Shown piece after piece: positions 44,428 to 52,764 of a stretch of 64,000 nucleotides of DNA. The notes beneath the pieces were generated by a model. It was given only the letters and a program-made list of their open reading frames with translations, searched no databases and was not told the DNA's origin. Both the position numbers and the translations under genes were made by a program. Position 1 is the first letter of the stretch; each line of letters opens with the position of its first letter. The stretch is from Bacteroidota bacterium (GTDB lineage Bacteria > Bacteroidota > Bacteroidia > Bacteroidales > Porphyromonadaceae), in assembly GCA_023395395.1 (NCBI GenBank), contig JAEWZH010000001.1, positions 59,833-123,832 on the forward strand, given 5' to 3'.

Positions 44428-44435
44428 AATTTACC
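44428..44435 (-). promoter_or_regulatory. Promoter -7 box of metG
   Basis: On the minus strand TAAATTTG (TAnnTTTG) lies 34 bases upstream of the metG start codon. No clear -33 element. Confidence 0.6.
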
Positions 44436-44616
44436 AAAAACATCGTAGAGCTACAGTACGGCTCCCCCATATTTGAGAAGCAAATCACCCTACACATCAA
44501 GGAAATGCAAAGGGTCTCCCTATACAGAGCGAGTCAGGTATCAAAACCTCTACCGATATAGGCATAATACATGACCGTTGATTACCTCGCACTTGCGCCG
44601 TTTCTATAGACGGAAC

Positions 44617-44710
44617 GACCATTTAATATATATCAATTACATAAATTGGTATATATTAAATACGAAATTAATATACACTAAATCGGATGATTAGTATATA
44701 TTAAATGGTC
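44617..44710. repeat. Inverted repeats around AT-rich iterated motif
   Basis: GACCATTTAATATATA (44617-44632) and its perfect reverse complement TATATATTAAATGGTC (44695-44710) flank 62 bases. Further related copies lie inside: a TATATATTAAAT at 44649-44660 that pairs with the left arm through AATT, and TTAATATACACTAAAT near 44668. The cluster lies in the 346-base gap between the DMT gene and metG; the rest of that gap shows only the metG promoter. Confidence 0.75.
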
Positions 44711-44739
44711 ATGCCATCTATGGGAAGAATCAGTGCTCG

Positions 44740-45702
44740 CTATGGATTAAGGTTACGCTCTCGCTCTATATCGGCTCGGCTCTTGCTCTGGGTGACGATG
44801 AAGACACCCAGGAAGATAAGTAAAATGGCCGGAACCCTCCACCAGCTCCACTTATCCAGCCCGAGAGAGATAGATACGACAGCAGTCACAAACGGCTGTA
44901 TATAGGCATACATACTGATTACTGTAGGGCGTAACTTGCGCTGAGCGACAGGGATAAGGAGAAAAGGCAAAAATGAACCGGGCACTACAATATAAAACAG
45001 TGCCCCATAGAAGTTGCTATCAAACTGTGTGAAATCTGTCGTGGTGACCTCGTTCCAATAAATAGGGAGGAAGACGATTGTACTTGAGAGAAATAGCCAC
45101 TTCATAAGTGTAACCGGTGAATACTTATCCACCAGTGGTTTGAATAGAGTGAGGTAAGTGGAGTAGGTAAGGCTACTACCAAGGTTGAGCAGTAGCCCCA
45201 ATAAGTGATCTTGAGTGGCAAGATTGGCGGTGGTTGCCTGTGGTGTCGCAGCCAACATCAATAACCACACGACGCCCGAGAGACCCACTGCCACACCTAT
45301 CGATTTCTTCGTCGTGATAGGCTCTTTGAGGAAGAGAGCGGAAAGTATGAGGGTGAGGATGGGCCCCACCGTGGTGACCAATGCCGTATTGAAAGGAGTG
45401 GTATAGGAGACGCCCACTGCAGTAAAGGATTGATTGATACCTACGGCAAATAGTCCGGCAAAAAAGAGCTTGAGGAGGTCTCCTTTTTTGATAGTTTCAC
45501 GAGGCAGAAATAAGCTGACACTCCAAAAGAGAATCGTAGGGCCCAAGAAACGAGCTACAGCAGCTACTTGCCATACGACTCCATTGGCGGGATCGAGCAC
45601 CAGTTTAAGAGAAGGGAGATTGACTCTAAAGAGCACATTGGCAGAAAGAATTGCTAAGTGTCCTAGCAATCGATCCTTGGTAAGCGTCCCTTTTTTAATC
45701 AT
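44740..45702 (-). CDS. EamA-family (DMT superfamily) membrane transporter
   Basis: A 320-residue protein read leftward with about ten hydrophobic helices arranged as two EamA repeats: helices from about residue 12 to 150, and again from about residue 165 to 305. The inner motif FAVGINQSFTAVGVSYTTPFNTALVTTVGPILTLILSALFLKE is typical of the RhaT/YdcZ-like group, and the second half has FLPFLLIPVAQRKLRPTVISMYAYIQPFVTAVVSISLGLD. Such proteins export amino acids, drugs or metabolites; the substrate is not evident. It stands alone; its end faces the inverted-repeat cluster near metG. No terminator of the usual kind was seen downstream. Confidence 0.85.
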   Translation of the reverse strand: MIKKGTLTKDRLLGHLAILSANVLFRVNLPSLKLVLDPANGVVWQVAAVARFLGPTILFWSVSLFLPRETIKKGDLLKLFFAGLFAVGINQSFTAVGVSYTTPFNTALVTTVGPILTLILSALFLKEPITTKKSIGVAVGLSGVVWLLMLAATPQATTANLATQDHLLGLLLNLGSSLTYSTYLTLFKPLVDKYSPVTLMKWLFLSSTIVFLPIYWNEVTTTDFTQFDSNFYGALFYIVVPGSFLPFLLIPVAQRKLRPTVISMYAYIQPFVTAVVSISLGLDKWSWWRVPAILLIFLGVFIVTQSKSRADIERERNLNP

Positions 45703-45879
45703 ATTGATACCATTATTAGAATACAGCTACAAATCTCGCTAATTTCCCTGATGTAGACAATTACCACTGACCAGAGCCAACATCTGAGCTCCGAATAGTC
45801 AATTTGACAGCAAATCACAGGTTATAAAATCACAAATAAGTTAAATAATCAAATTATCAATCGAATTATTGTCATAATA

Positions 45880-45911
45880 TTTGCGGAATAAGAAATATGT
45901 GCTTACATTTG
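45880..45911 (+). promoter_or_regulatory. Promoter of small RNA 1
   Basis: TTTG at 45880-45883, exactly 20 bases, then TACATTTG at 45904-45911 match both Bacteroidota promoter elements. Confidence 0.75.
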
Positions 45912-45985
45912 CACTGTGGTTTTTTCATAATAGTATTGGATTATTAGGTAAGACAGGTTGAGAGGTGCCGAGAGGCACCTTTTTC
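45912..45985 (+). ncRNA. Putative small RNA 1 of a paralogous pair
   Basis: A unit of about 70 bases starting just after a consensus promoter. The body begins with CTGTGGTTTTTTCATAATAG and ends in a hairpin AGGTGCC (45963-45969) / GGCACCT (45974-45980) with a GAGA loop and a T-run. A close copy with the same layout lies at 46159-46233. There is no ATG-initiated frame in it, so a non-coding transcript is likely. I cannot say to which catalogued RNA family, if any, it belongs. Confidence 0.75.
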
Positions 45986-46126
45986 TTGTTTTATCGGAGG
46001 TGCAGAAGAGACACAACTTGCCTGCTCCGGTTATTTCGGATTGTGACAAATAAGTTGTTAATACATCTCTTTTCTATCTATTTATAGTTAAAAAATCACT
46101 TTTCTGCGAAAATAAGTACCGAAACA

Positions 46127-46158
46127 TTTGGAAGTTTGGAGAAAAGTGCATACCTTTG
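46127..46158 (+). promoter_or_regulatory. Promoter of small RNA 2
   Basis: TTTG at 46127-46130, exactly 20 bases, then TACCTTTG at 46151-46158, the same geometry as the promoter of small RNA 1. Confidence 0.75.
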
Positions 46159-46234
46159 TGCTGTGGTTTTTTCATAATAGTATTAGATTATAGGTTAAAG
46201 AAGGATTGAGAGGTGTCGAGAGACACCTTTTTTC
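46159..46234 (+). ncRNA. Putative small RNA 2 of a paralogous pair
   Basis: A second copy of the unit at 45912-45985. The core CTGTGGTTTTTTCATAATAG is identical, the middle has a few changes, and the terminator hairpin is AGGTGTC (46211-46217) / GACACCT (46222-46228) followed by a T-run. Compared with copy 1 the stem differs by a C-to-T change on one side and a G-to-A change on the other, a compensatory pair, which shows that the stem has been conserved. No downstream rightward gene is close, so these are free-standing transcripts. Confidence 0.75.
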
Positions 46235-46290
46235 TTTTAAAGCGAGGAGCAAACAGGTTCACCCTTAGGTGAAACTCAAACTCTTCCGAT

Positions 46291-46338
46291 ACACAAAAGG
46301 CGGTTTATCGAATCGATTCGACAAACCGCCTTTTGTGT
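46291..46338. terminator. Long palindromic terminator downstream of queF
   Basis: ACACAAAAGGCGGTTT (46291-46306) and AAACCGCCTTTTGTGT (46323-46338) are perfect inverted repeats, and the interval itself contains the palindrome TCGAATCGATTCGA. The symmetric A-rich/T-rich flanks permit termination in both directions; leftward it would end queF. Confidence 0.8.
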
Positions 46339-46355
46339 GTCGGGGCATGGGGAGA

Positions 46356-46835
46356 TTATCCTTTGCGATTGAAGAGGCGTTGCTCGGCGAGCTGCTCGTA
46401 CTTAGTGCCCGAACGGCCGTAATTGGTGTAGGGATGGATAGAGATACCTCCCCGGGCGGTGAAAAGCCCGGTCACCTCGATGTACTTTGGATCCATGAGT
46501 TGGACGAGGTCATCTAGGATAAGATTAACACAGCTCTCGTGGAAGGCTCCGTGGTTGCGGAAACTGAAGAGGTAGAGCTTGAGGCTCTTGCTCTCCACCA
46601 TCCTGACATCAGGAATATAGGAGATGACAATCTCGGCGAAGTCGGGCTGTCCTGTAATGGGGCAGAGACTGGTAAATTCGGGGCAATTAAACTGCACCCA
46701 GTAGTCCCTCCCCTCGTGACTATTATTGAAGTATTCGAGTACTGAGGGGTCGTACTCTTTGGGGTAGTTGGTGGCTTGCCCTGCTCCTAAGAGCGTGAGG
46801 GTCTCTTTAAGATTATTATCCGTATGCTTATCCAT
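46356..46835 (-). CDS. queF: NADPH-dependent 7-cyano-7-deazaguanine reductase QueF
   Basis: A 159-residue enzyme of the unimodular QueF type, read leftward. It reduces preQ0 to preQ1, the last free-base step before tRNA insertion by Tgt (encoded at 11.9 kb). The catalytic cysteine is in FTSLCPITGQPDF, and the NADPH-binding QueF motif is represented by ESKSLKLYLFSFRNHGAFHE. The terminal GGISIHPYTNYGR block is also conserved. The gene is monocistronic; a palindromic terminator follows and the OmpH gene terminator precedes it. Confidence 0.96.
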   Translation of the reverse strand: MDKHTDNNLKETLTLLGAGQATNYPKEYDPSVLEYFNNSHEGRDYWVQFNCPEFTSLCPITGQPDFAEIVISYIPDVRMVESKSLKLYLFSFRNHGAFHESCVNLILDDLVQLMDPKYIEVTGLFTARGGISIHPYTNYGRSGTKYEQLAEQRLFNRKG

Positions 46836-46849
46836 ATTCGTCTATTGGC

Positions 46850-46884
46850 AAAAAGAGCCATGCCATCGTGTGAAGGCATGGCTC
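46850..46884 (-). terminator. Terminator of the OmpH-like gene
   Basis: GAGCCATGCC (46855-46864) and GGCATGGCTC (46875-46884) form a perfect 10-base-pair stem; read leftward it is followed by TTTTT (46854-46850). It ends 31 bases downstream of the OmpH-like stop codon. Confidence 0.85.
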
Positions 46885-46914
46885 ATATCTTATTTGTTGC
46901 AGGGATGAAGATAT

Positions 46915-47541
46915 TTACTTCTCCTCTTCTTTCTTTTCTGGAGTGTAGCGATCGTTGAGGTATTTGGTTACCTCTTCTGTGATATTGTACACTGGGTCTG
47001 CACAGACCACTGTCCCAATACCGGTTGCATTACTGGTGAGAATCATCTGGTACTTACCCACTTCAGCATTGTATTGACGGACAAGAGCCATGATGGTATC
47101 GGTGACTGCTTTGGTTCTATCCGCCTCTAGTTGCATGAGCTCCACTTGGAGCTTCTGATTGAGCTCCTGTAGCTCCTGCTGTAGCTTGAGGATGCGCTCC
47201 TGCTCTCGCTGCGCACGATCTTGAGTCAGGAAAGCATTTGCTTCTACTTTGCGCTGAAACTCCTTCATCTCCCGCTCAAGGTTGCGCCCCTTGGTATTGA
47301 AGGTCGCTTGGCGGTTTTCTATCTCACGCATAAGCTCCTCCTGCACATCGGTATAGTACTTGTAATTAGCCATCAGGCTATCAAGCTCGATGTAGGCAAT
47401 AGGCATACGTGCGACATTGGCACTATCCCCGGCCATTACAGCAGTAGTCCCGGAATTATTATTGCCAGCTCCTGTGCAACTAGCCAGACCCAGTAATGCC
47501 GCAATAAGGGCTACAGCTGTGTAAATTGTCTTCTTGATCAT
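46915..47541 (-). CDS. OmpH/Skp-family periplasmic chaperone, lipoprotein form
   Basis: A 208-residue protein read leftward. The signal peptide ends LLGLASC, with a lipobox cysteine, and the mature protein has a short flexible linker, then an OmpH/Skp core: PIAYIELDSLMANYKYYTDVQEELM, a long coiled coil from about residue 65 to 145 (RATFNTKGRNLEREMKEFQRKV...LQQELQELNQKLQVE), and a closing beta segment with VVCADPVYNITEEVTKYLN. Skp-type chaperones hold outer membrane proteins in the periplasm; the lipid anchor is a common variant in Bacteroidales. It is followed by a good terminator and lies downstream of a small membrane protein gene with a 26-base gap. Confidence 0.88.
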   Translation of the reverse strand: MIKKTIYTAVALIAALLGLASCTGAGNNNSGTTAVMAGDSANVARMPIAYIELDSLMANYKYYTDVQEELMREIENRQATFNTKGRNLEREMKEFQRKVEANAFLTQDRAQREQERILKLQQELQELNQKLQVELMQLEADRTKAVTDTIMALVRQYNAEVGKYQMILTSNATGIGTVVCADPVYNITEEVTKYLNDRYTPEKKEEEK

Positions 47542-47567
47542 TATATTCGCTATTTATGAATTAGGTT

Positions 47568-47792
47568 TTACTGAAGTCTCTCCTCCTGCTCTATACGGTC
47601 AAAGAGGTTTTTGTGTCGCTGTGCATCCTTATGCTGATGTCTGTGGCAGGTGAGTCCTTGCTCTTCGAGCTTGGGCTGCCCCTCCACATGCATATTGGGA
47701 AAGCTCCACCTCTTGGTGAAGAATACCCTAATGCCGAGAAGTAACACACATAGACCAACTACGACAAGTGCTACAAGTAAAGTTTGAAGCAT
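47568..47792 (-). CDS. Small conserved membrane protein
   Basis: A 74-residue protein read leftward: one N-terminal membrane helix (MLQTLLVALVVVGLCVLLLGIRVFF) followed by a polar tail with RWSFPNMHVEGQPKLEEQGLTC and a histidine-rich segment (CHRHQHKDAQRHKN). Proteins of this form, in which the helix is followed by FPN.HV..N..L...GI.C, occur in many Bacteroidales; their role is not known to me. It precedes the OmpH-like gene by 26 bases, on the same strand, and is likely co-transcribed. Its tail probably faces the cytoplasm, judged by the basic residues after the helix. Confidence 0.78.
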   Translation of the reverse strand: MLQTLLVALVVVGLCVLLLGIRVFFTKRWSFPNMHVEGQPKLEEQGLTCHRHQHKDAQRHKNLFDRIEQEERLQ

Positions 47793-47950
47793 ATACTACT
47801 ATGTACCAGTTGAAAACGGATACAAAGATAAGTCTTTTCACCTCAGCCACAAAGGTTTTAAGTCTTTTTAGAATATATCTCGCTCAGATTAGGGCGGAAA
47901 GGGGTATCTTTACCCTTGGAATAAGTTATAAACTATAGTACATTGCACGT

Positions 47951-49417
47951 ATGACTACACACGAACCAAAGATCGTATTTAAGTATTTTGATGAGATTAC
48001 TAAGATTCCTCGCCCAAGCAAGAAGGAGGAGAAAATCATCGCATATCTAGAGCGCTTCGCTAAGGAGCATGGGCTAGAGTACAAAAAGGATAAGGTGGGC
48101 AATCTGGTGATGAAGAAGCCTGCCACTCCTGGGATGGAAGATCGCAAGAGCATCATCATGCAGAGCCACGTCGATATGGTTTGCGAAAAGAATAATGATG
48201 TGGACTTCAACTTTGAGACCGATGCTATTCGTACCAAGATTGTGGATGGTTGGCTTAAAGCAGAAGGGACTACTCTCGGTGCAGACAATGGCATCGGGGT
48301 CGCTACTCAGCTGGCAATACTGGCAAGCAATGATATTGAGCATGGTCCTATAGAAGCGCTTTTCACCGTGGATGAGGAGACAGGATTGACTGGGGCTATG
48401 AATCTCTCAGCAGATTTCTTTGAAAGCGACATCCTGCTCAATCTTGACAGCGAAGACGAGGGAGAGATGTTTATCGGCTGCGCCGGTGGTATGGGCACTA
48501 TGGCGGAGTTTTACTACGAACCGGCTTATGCCGACCCCAAACTAGTCTATATCCGCATCTCTGTGAGCGGTCTGAGAGGTGGTCACTCAGGTGGAGATAT
48601 TCACCTTGGGAGGGCTAATGCAGTGAAGATACTTGCTCGCGCGCTCTATGGTCTTGCAGATGAGGCAGATTATGTACTTGCTGGCATACAAGGGGGCAAT
48701 CTACACAATGCAATTCCTCGTGAAGCACACGCTGTAATAGGTATTGAGAGTAAGGATAAGGAGACAGTGGCTGCTTGGGTCAATACCTTCTCTGCTGAGA
48801 TGCACAACGAGTATAAGAAGCCTGACCCGGATCTGGTTGTTACTGCTACGACTGCTGAAAAGCCTGAATTTATTATCGATAGCACTACTTCAGCACAGCT
48901 TATCAATGCGCTAATCTCTTGTCCTCACGGGGTACTTGGTATGAGCCATACCATCGAGGGTCTCGTGGAGACTTCCAATAACCTTGCGTCTGTCAAGATG
49001 CAAAAGGCTGAGGATGGTTCACCGGTCATCTATGTCGAGACGAGTCAGCGCAGCTCTATCGAGAGCGCCAAGCGCATGGTCGGTGACATGGTGACGTCTG
49101 TATTTGACCTCGCTGGAGCTTATGTCTCTGAGCGTGATGGTTATCCCGGTTGGGAGCCAAATAATGAGTCTGAGATTATGGGTATAGCCTTAGGGACTTA
49201 CAAAGAGCTATTTGGCAAAGAGCCAAAGATTACAGCCATCCATGCCGGTCTCGAGTGTGGTCTCTTCAAGGAGAAATATCCACACCTGGATATGCTGTCC
49301 TTTGGTCCTACGATGCGTGATGTGCACTCCCCAGAGGAGCGCTTGGAGATTGCTACTGTAGATATGTGGTGGAAGCATCTGCTCGCCATCCTCAAGAAAG
49401 CTCCTAAAAAGGCATAA
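47951..49417 (+). CDS. pepD: Aminoacyl-histidine dipeptidase (M20C, PepD)
   Basis: A 488-residue metallopeptidase. The zinc-binding residues are in QSHVDMVCEKN (His, Asp), TLGADNGIGVA (Asp), DEETGLTGA (catalytic and metal Glu), LNLDSEDEGEMFIGCAGG and the C-terminal HAGLECG (His). These are M20C/PepD features; the enzyme hydrolyses carnosine-like and other dipeptides, fitting an asaccharolytic, peptide-using metabolism. Near-consensus promoter box TATCTTTA lies at 47905-47912, 38 bases upstream. It is followed without gap by the EEP phosphatase gene, rlmH and truA, all rightward. Confidence 0.94.
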   Translation: MTTHEPKIVFKYFDEITKIPRPSKKEEKIIAYLERFAKEHGLEYKKDKVGNLVMKKPATPGMEDRKSIIMQSHVDMVCEKNNDVDFNFETDAIRTKIVDGWLKAEGTTLGADNGIGVATQLAILASNDIEHGPIEALFTVDEETGLTGAMNLSADFFESDILLNLDSEDEGEMFIGCAGGMGTMAEFYYEPAYADPKLVYIRISVSGLRGGHSGGDIHLGRANAVKILARALYGLADEADYVLAGIQGGNLHNAIPREAHAVIGIESKDKETVAAWVNTFSAEMHNEYKKPDPDLVVTATTAEKPEFIIDSTTSAQLINALISCPHGVLGMSHTIEGLVETSNNLASVKMQKAEDGSPVIYVETSQRSSIESAKRMVGDMVTSVFDLAGAYVSERDGYPGWEPNNESEIMGIALGTYKELFGKEPKITAIHAGLECGLFKEKYPHLDMLSFGPTMRDVHSPEERLEIATVDMWWKHLLAILKKAPKKA

Positions 49418-50494
49418 ATGAAGGGATTATTCAAAAGGTCACTACTCGCCCTCTTGGGGCTTGTAGTGACCTTTATACTAATATCGTGCCGACCTGATAA
49501 ATCGGAAGCACAAGAGATAGGGCGTATGATGTTTTATAATGTGGAGAATCTATTTGACGTAGCAGACGATCCACTTACTGATGACGGTGATTATACTCCT
49601 GATGGCGAACTACACTGGACGAAGGAGCGCTATCGCACCAAGAGGGAAAATATCGCTTGGGTGATTAGCAATATCGGAGGATGGGAGATGCCGGCGATTG
49701 TTGGCCTTTCAGAGGTAGAGAATAGAGGAGTGATTAGCGATCTGCTTTCTCTCGATACGTTTCGAAATATCGAGTACGATTACTCTGTCACCGAGAGTGC
49801 CGACCCACGTGGTATAGATGTCGCTCTACTGTGGGACAAGTCTAAGTTCAAGCATATTGAGAGCCGTGAGATTCCTCACTATGGAGCACTGGCTTCCTTC
49901 CCCCTTGGTCGTGATCCTCGTATCGAGGGAGAGGAGACAGGTTCAGGGCGCAATACCTTATGGGTAACGCTCGAACACCGTCCGACAGCTCGCCGACTGA
50001 ATATCTTTGTGATGCACAACCCTAGCCGTCGGAGCGGTGTCCGTGAGACAGATGAGAAGCGTATGGAGGTGACCAGTAAAGTGCGTGACATCATCAATGA
50101 TATATGGCACAAAGATCCTAGTCACAATATCGTAGTGATGGGAGACTTCAACGACAATCCTTCAGACCGTTCGCTCAAGAAGGGACTGGGAGCCCAAGGC
50201 ATAGAGGCAAATACTCCATTGAAGCCAGATAGACTGTACAACCTCGCTTTTGCGCCCTTTAATAACGGAAAGGGGACGCACAAATTTGAGGGAGAATTCT
50301 GGATGCCTGATCAGATTATAGTCTCTGGTGGCATGCTATTGGGGGACGAACCGATGGTACGTGACCGACAGCTGACTATTTTTAGTGACGAAGAACTATT
50401 TACCCGTAAGGGCAATCTTCGCCGAACCTATGCTGGCCCTCACTACAACGGAGGTTACTCCGACCACCTACCCGTCTATATCAAGCTCTACTGA
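49418..50494 (+). CDS. Endonuclease/exonuclease/phosphatase-family lipoprotein
   Basis: A 358-residue protein. The N-terminus is a lipoprotein signal peptide (LLGLVVTFILISC). The EEP fold is shown by MFYNVENLFD (Asn), VGLSEVENRGV (metal-binding Glu), VMGDFNDNPSD (Asp and Asn), and YSDHLPVYIKL (Asp-His). The closest described types are DUF4814-like, Mg-dependent phosphoesterases; whether it cuts nucleic acids or phospholipids in the periplasm is unknown. It starts directly after the pepD stop (TAAATG) and its stop overlaps rlmH by one base, so it is part of the pepD-rlmH-truA run. Confidence 0.86.
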   Translation: MKGLFKRSLLALLGLVVTFILISCRPDKSEAQEIGRMMFYNVENLFDVADDPLTDDGDYTPDGELHWTKERYRTKRENIAWVISNIGGWEMPAIVGLSEVENRGVISDLLSLDTFRNIEYDYSVTESADPRGIDVALLWDKSKFKHIESREIPHYGALASFPLGRDPRIEGEETGSGRNTLWVTLEHRPTARRLNIFVMHNPSRRSGVRETDEKRMEVTSKVRDIINDIWHKDPSHNIVVMGDFNDNPSDRSLKKGLGAQGIEANTPLKPDRLYNLAFAPFNNGKGTHKFEGEFWMPDQIIVSGGMLLGDEPMVRDRQLTIFSDEELFTRKGNLRRTYAGPHYNGGYSDHLPVYIKLY

Positions 50495-50970
50495 TGCAAG
50501 GGATTAAGCTCTTATTTGTCGGACGAACCGACAGCCCCGAGATACGGTCGCTAATGGAGGACTATCAGAAGCGACTTGGACGCTTTGTGCCTATTGAGGT
50601 GGAGGAGCTCCCAGATCTCAAGAACCGTCGCAAGCTGAGTGAGGCAGAGCAAAAGGAGGAAGAGGGGAAGTTAATCTTAGTGGCGATAGGGGCACAGGAT
50701 GAAGTCATCCTGATGGATGAGCGAGGGAAACAACCCTCCTCTCTCGAGTTCTCCAAACTGATTGAGCAAAAGCAGATGACCATTCCACGTAAATTGGTTT
50801 TTGTCATCGGAGGGCCTTACGGTTTTTCTGATACGGTCTACAAAGCCTACCCTCAGAGGCTCTCCCTCTCTAAGCTCACCTTTAGTCATCAGATGGTACG
50901 CCTATTTCTCATCGAGCAAATCTATCGTGCGTATACCATTATCCACAACCATCCCTACCATCATGAATAA
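50494..50970 (+). CDS. rlmH: 23S rRNA pseudouridine-1915 N3-methyltransferase RlmH
   Basis: A 158-residue SPOUT methyltransferase. Its trefoil-knot elements are visible: KLLFVGRTDSPEIRSLMEDYQKRLGRF at the start, VILMDERGKQPSSLEFSKLIE, LVFVIGGPYGFSDTVYK (SAM-binding loop), and LSLSKLTFSHQMVRLFLIEQIYRAYTI with the closing histidine-rich tail (HNHPYHHE). It methylates pseudouridine 1915 in helix 69 of 23S rRNA. Start and stop overlap the neighbours (ATG of rlmH shares a base with the EEP stop; truA begins eight bases before its end). Confidence 0.97.
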   Translation: MQGIKLLFVGRTDSPEIRSLMEDYQKRLGRFVPIEVEELPDLKNRRKLSEAEQKEEEGKLILVAIGAQDEVILMDERGKQPSSLEFSKLIEQKQMTIPRKLVFVIGGPYGFSDTVYKAYPQRLSLSKLTFSHQMVRLFLIEQIYRAYTIIHNHPYHHE

Positions 50971-51736
50971 ATATTTGATTGAGTTTATGTACGATGGCAG
51001 CGACTTTGTCGGATGGCAGGAGCAACCCGCAGGGCGCACCGTACAGGGAGAGCTACAAGAAAAGCTATCTACAATACTTCGGCAAGAAGTAAAGATTGTA
51101 GGTGCCGGGCGCACCGATACAGGGGTGCATGCGAGTATGATGGCTGCACACTTTGAGCTGCCGGAGGAGTTGTCAGACAAGATAGCCCCTGCGGTATTTA
51201 AGCTCAATCGTTTCCTCTCTCCTGATGTATTTGTCACCAAGCTACGGATCGTCTCTCCTGATTTTCACGCACGCTATAGTGCCACCAGCCGTAGTTATGG
51301 CTATTACATCACCCTGATCCCTAATCCCTTCCTCAGGAAATACCATACCTTTGTGCCTCGGAAGCTCGACTTCGAGGCGATGAATCGTGCTTGCCAAGCC
51401 CTCATAGGGCAGCACGATTTTTCTTCCTTTGCCAAAAAACACTCCGACGTCACCAATCACATCTGTACCGTATCTCGGGCAGAATGGTTACAACTCAGCC
51501 CTAGCGAATGGGTCTTTAGGATTACCGCTAATCGCTTTCTGCGAAGCATGGTTCGGGCTCTTGTGGGCACTCTCATAGAGGTCGGAAGCGACAATATCAC
51601 CCCCGAGGAGTTTGAGGATATACTCGAGCGAGCCGATATCGAATACCCATTCAACACAGCACCGCCCACAGGTTTGAGACTGGAGGCGGTGCAATATCCC
51701 GAGGAGCTCCTCGGAGAGGTACTCTTTACTCCTTAG
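50963..51736 (+). CDS. truA: tRNA pseudouridine(38-40) synthase TruA
   Basis: About 257 residues from the ATG at 50963 (MNKYLIEFMYDGSDFVGWQ); a longer frame upstream is the shadow of rlmH. The catalytic aspartate is in GAGRTDTGVHA (about residue 52). RSYGYYI, the HDFSSFAKKH block and FRITANRFLRSMVRALVGTLIEVG complete the family signature. It converts uridines 38-40 of the anticodon arm. The start overlaps rlmH by eight bases. Its stop overlaps the convergent porin gene by four bases, so the two transcripts meet tail to tail with no intervening terminator. Confidence 0.96.
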   Translation: MNKYLIEFMYDGSDFVGWQEQPAGRTVQGELQEKLSTILRQEVKIVGAGRTDTGVHASMMAAHFELPEELSDKIAPAVFKLNRFLSPDVFVTKLRIVSPDFHARYSATSRSYGYYITLIPNPFLRKYHTFVPRKLDFEAMNRACQALIGQHDFSSFAKKHSDVTNHICTVSRAEWLQLSPSEWVFRITANRFLRSMVRALVGTLIEVGSDNITPEEFEDILERADIEYPFNTAPPTGLRLEAVQYPEELLGEVLFTP

Positions 51737-52755
51737 TAAATCTTTACCCTCCAAGTGATGCCCATATTGAGCATAGAGAGCTGATTCCTCACATAGGGAG
51801 CAGCTTGTGTATTGGTGCCAAAGGAGTAGGAATAATTGCCGTGGATGCGTACACTCCTATCCTTGAGCGGATAGTAGTGAATACCGGCACCTACTCGCTT
51901 GATATCTGTGCCGGCAGTCACTACATAGTCGGCGGGAGAATCTGTCTTATTGAGGTCCCAAGTCCCCTTGCCATAGAGCTCTAATTGCTCAATCGGTTGG
52001 TAGATGAGATTGCCTACCAATGTAAAGTTTTTCCCAAAGAATTGCTTGCTCTCATTTGCCCTATTCATATAGTCTACTTCGAGCTTCACTTTGTCTCCAA
52101 AGTAGAAGCGATTGCCAAGTGAGATGTAGTTAATCATCTTACCCGGGGCATACTCCATGAGGTTTAGCGACCAATTGGGCTCCCAAATTCCATGCCTCCC
52201 ACCCCACTTCAGACTATAGCCCAGCATATTGGCGAGCTCTCCGGAACGGGCAATGTACTCCCTCTGAAAGGGGCTCTCTACCACCTGGAGCATCAGATTG
52301 TCATGCCCATTCTTAAAGTTGTAGGTGATACTTCCGCCCCACTGATAGGGGTTGTAATGGTAGTTATAAGATGAGAGGAAAAAACAATCAATTGGTGCCA
52401 GATCCAACTCCCATCCGGCGACACCCACCGGCGTCTTTCCGATAGTAAAAGTAAGGCGTTCGCTGGGGATATAATTGAGGAATACCCAGTCTACAGAGTC
52501 GAAGTAGGAGGCATTTTGATTCCACTTATTGAGTCGCTGTCTGTAGGCGTATGAGAAGTTTGGAGAGAGCTCCCCCTTGACGATAAGGTTGAGGATGTAT
52601 CCGCCAAAACCTGTCTCTCCCTTTGAGGTTTTGCCCTCCAATGCAGTGTATGCCAAATCGGCACGTGTCTCCATCGAAATATTAATCGGCTTTCGCTCTT
52701 GAGCTGATACCGAAAGAGCTACAAATAGTAGCGCTAGTGCAAAGATTTTCTTCAT
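51733..52755 (-). CDS. Outer-membrane porin (phosphate-selective porin O/P-like)
   Basis: A 340-residue protein read leftward. The signal peptide is MKKIFALALLFVALSVSAQ. The body alternates hydrophobic and polar residues as in a beta-barrel: LIVKGELSPNFSYAYRQRLN, VFLNYIPSERLTFTIGKTPVGVAGWE (the constriction-loop type motif of OprP/OprO relatives), YISLGNRFYFGDKVKLEVDYMN, and the closing strand LSMLNMGITWRVKIY with a terminal aromatic. The substrate is unknown; the group is usually annotated as porin in Porphyromonas. It overlaps truA by four bases tail to tail, and lies downstream of the YitT gene by nine bases, so it is likely co-transcribed with it. Confidence 0.82.
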   Translation of the reverse strand: MKKIFALALLFVALSVSAQERKPINISMETRADLAYTALEGKTSKGETGFGGYILNLIVKGELSPNFSYAYRQRLNKWNQNASYFDSVDWVFLNYIPSERLTFTIGKTPVGVAGWELDLAPIDCFFLSSYNYHYNPYQWGGSITYNFKNGHDNLMLQVVESPFQREYIARSGELANMLGYSLKWGGRHGIWEPNWSLNLMEYAPGKMINYISLGNRFYFGDKVKLEVDYMNRANESKQFFGKNFTLVGNLIYQPIEQLELYGKGTWDLNKTDSPADYVVTAGTDIKRVGAGIHYYPLKDRSVRIHGNYSYSFGTNTQAAPYVRNQLSMLNMGITWRVKIY

Positions 52756-52764
52756 GAATGTCTT

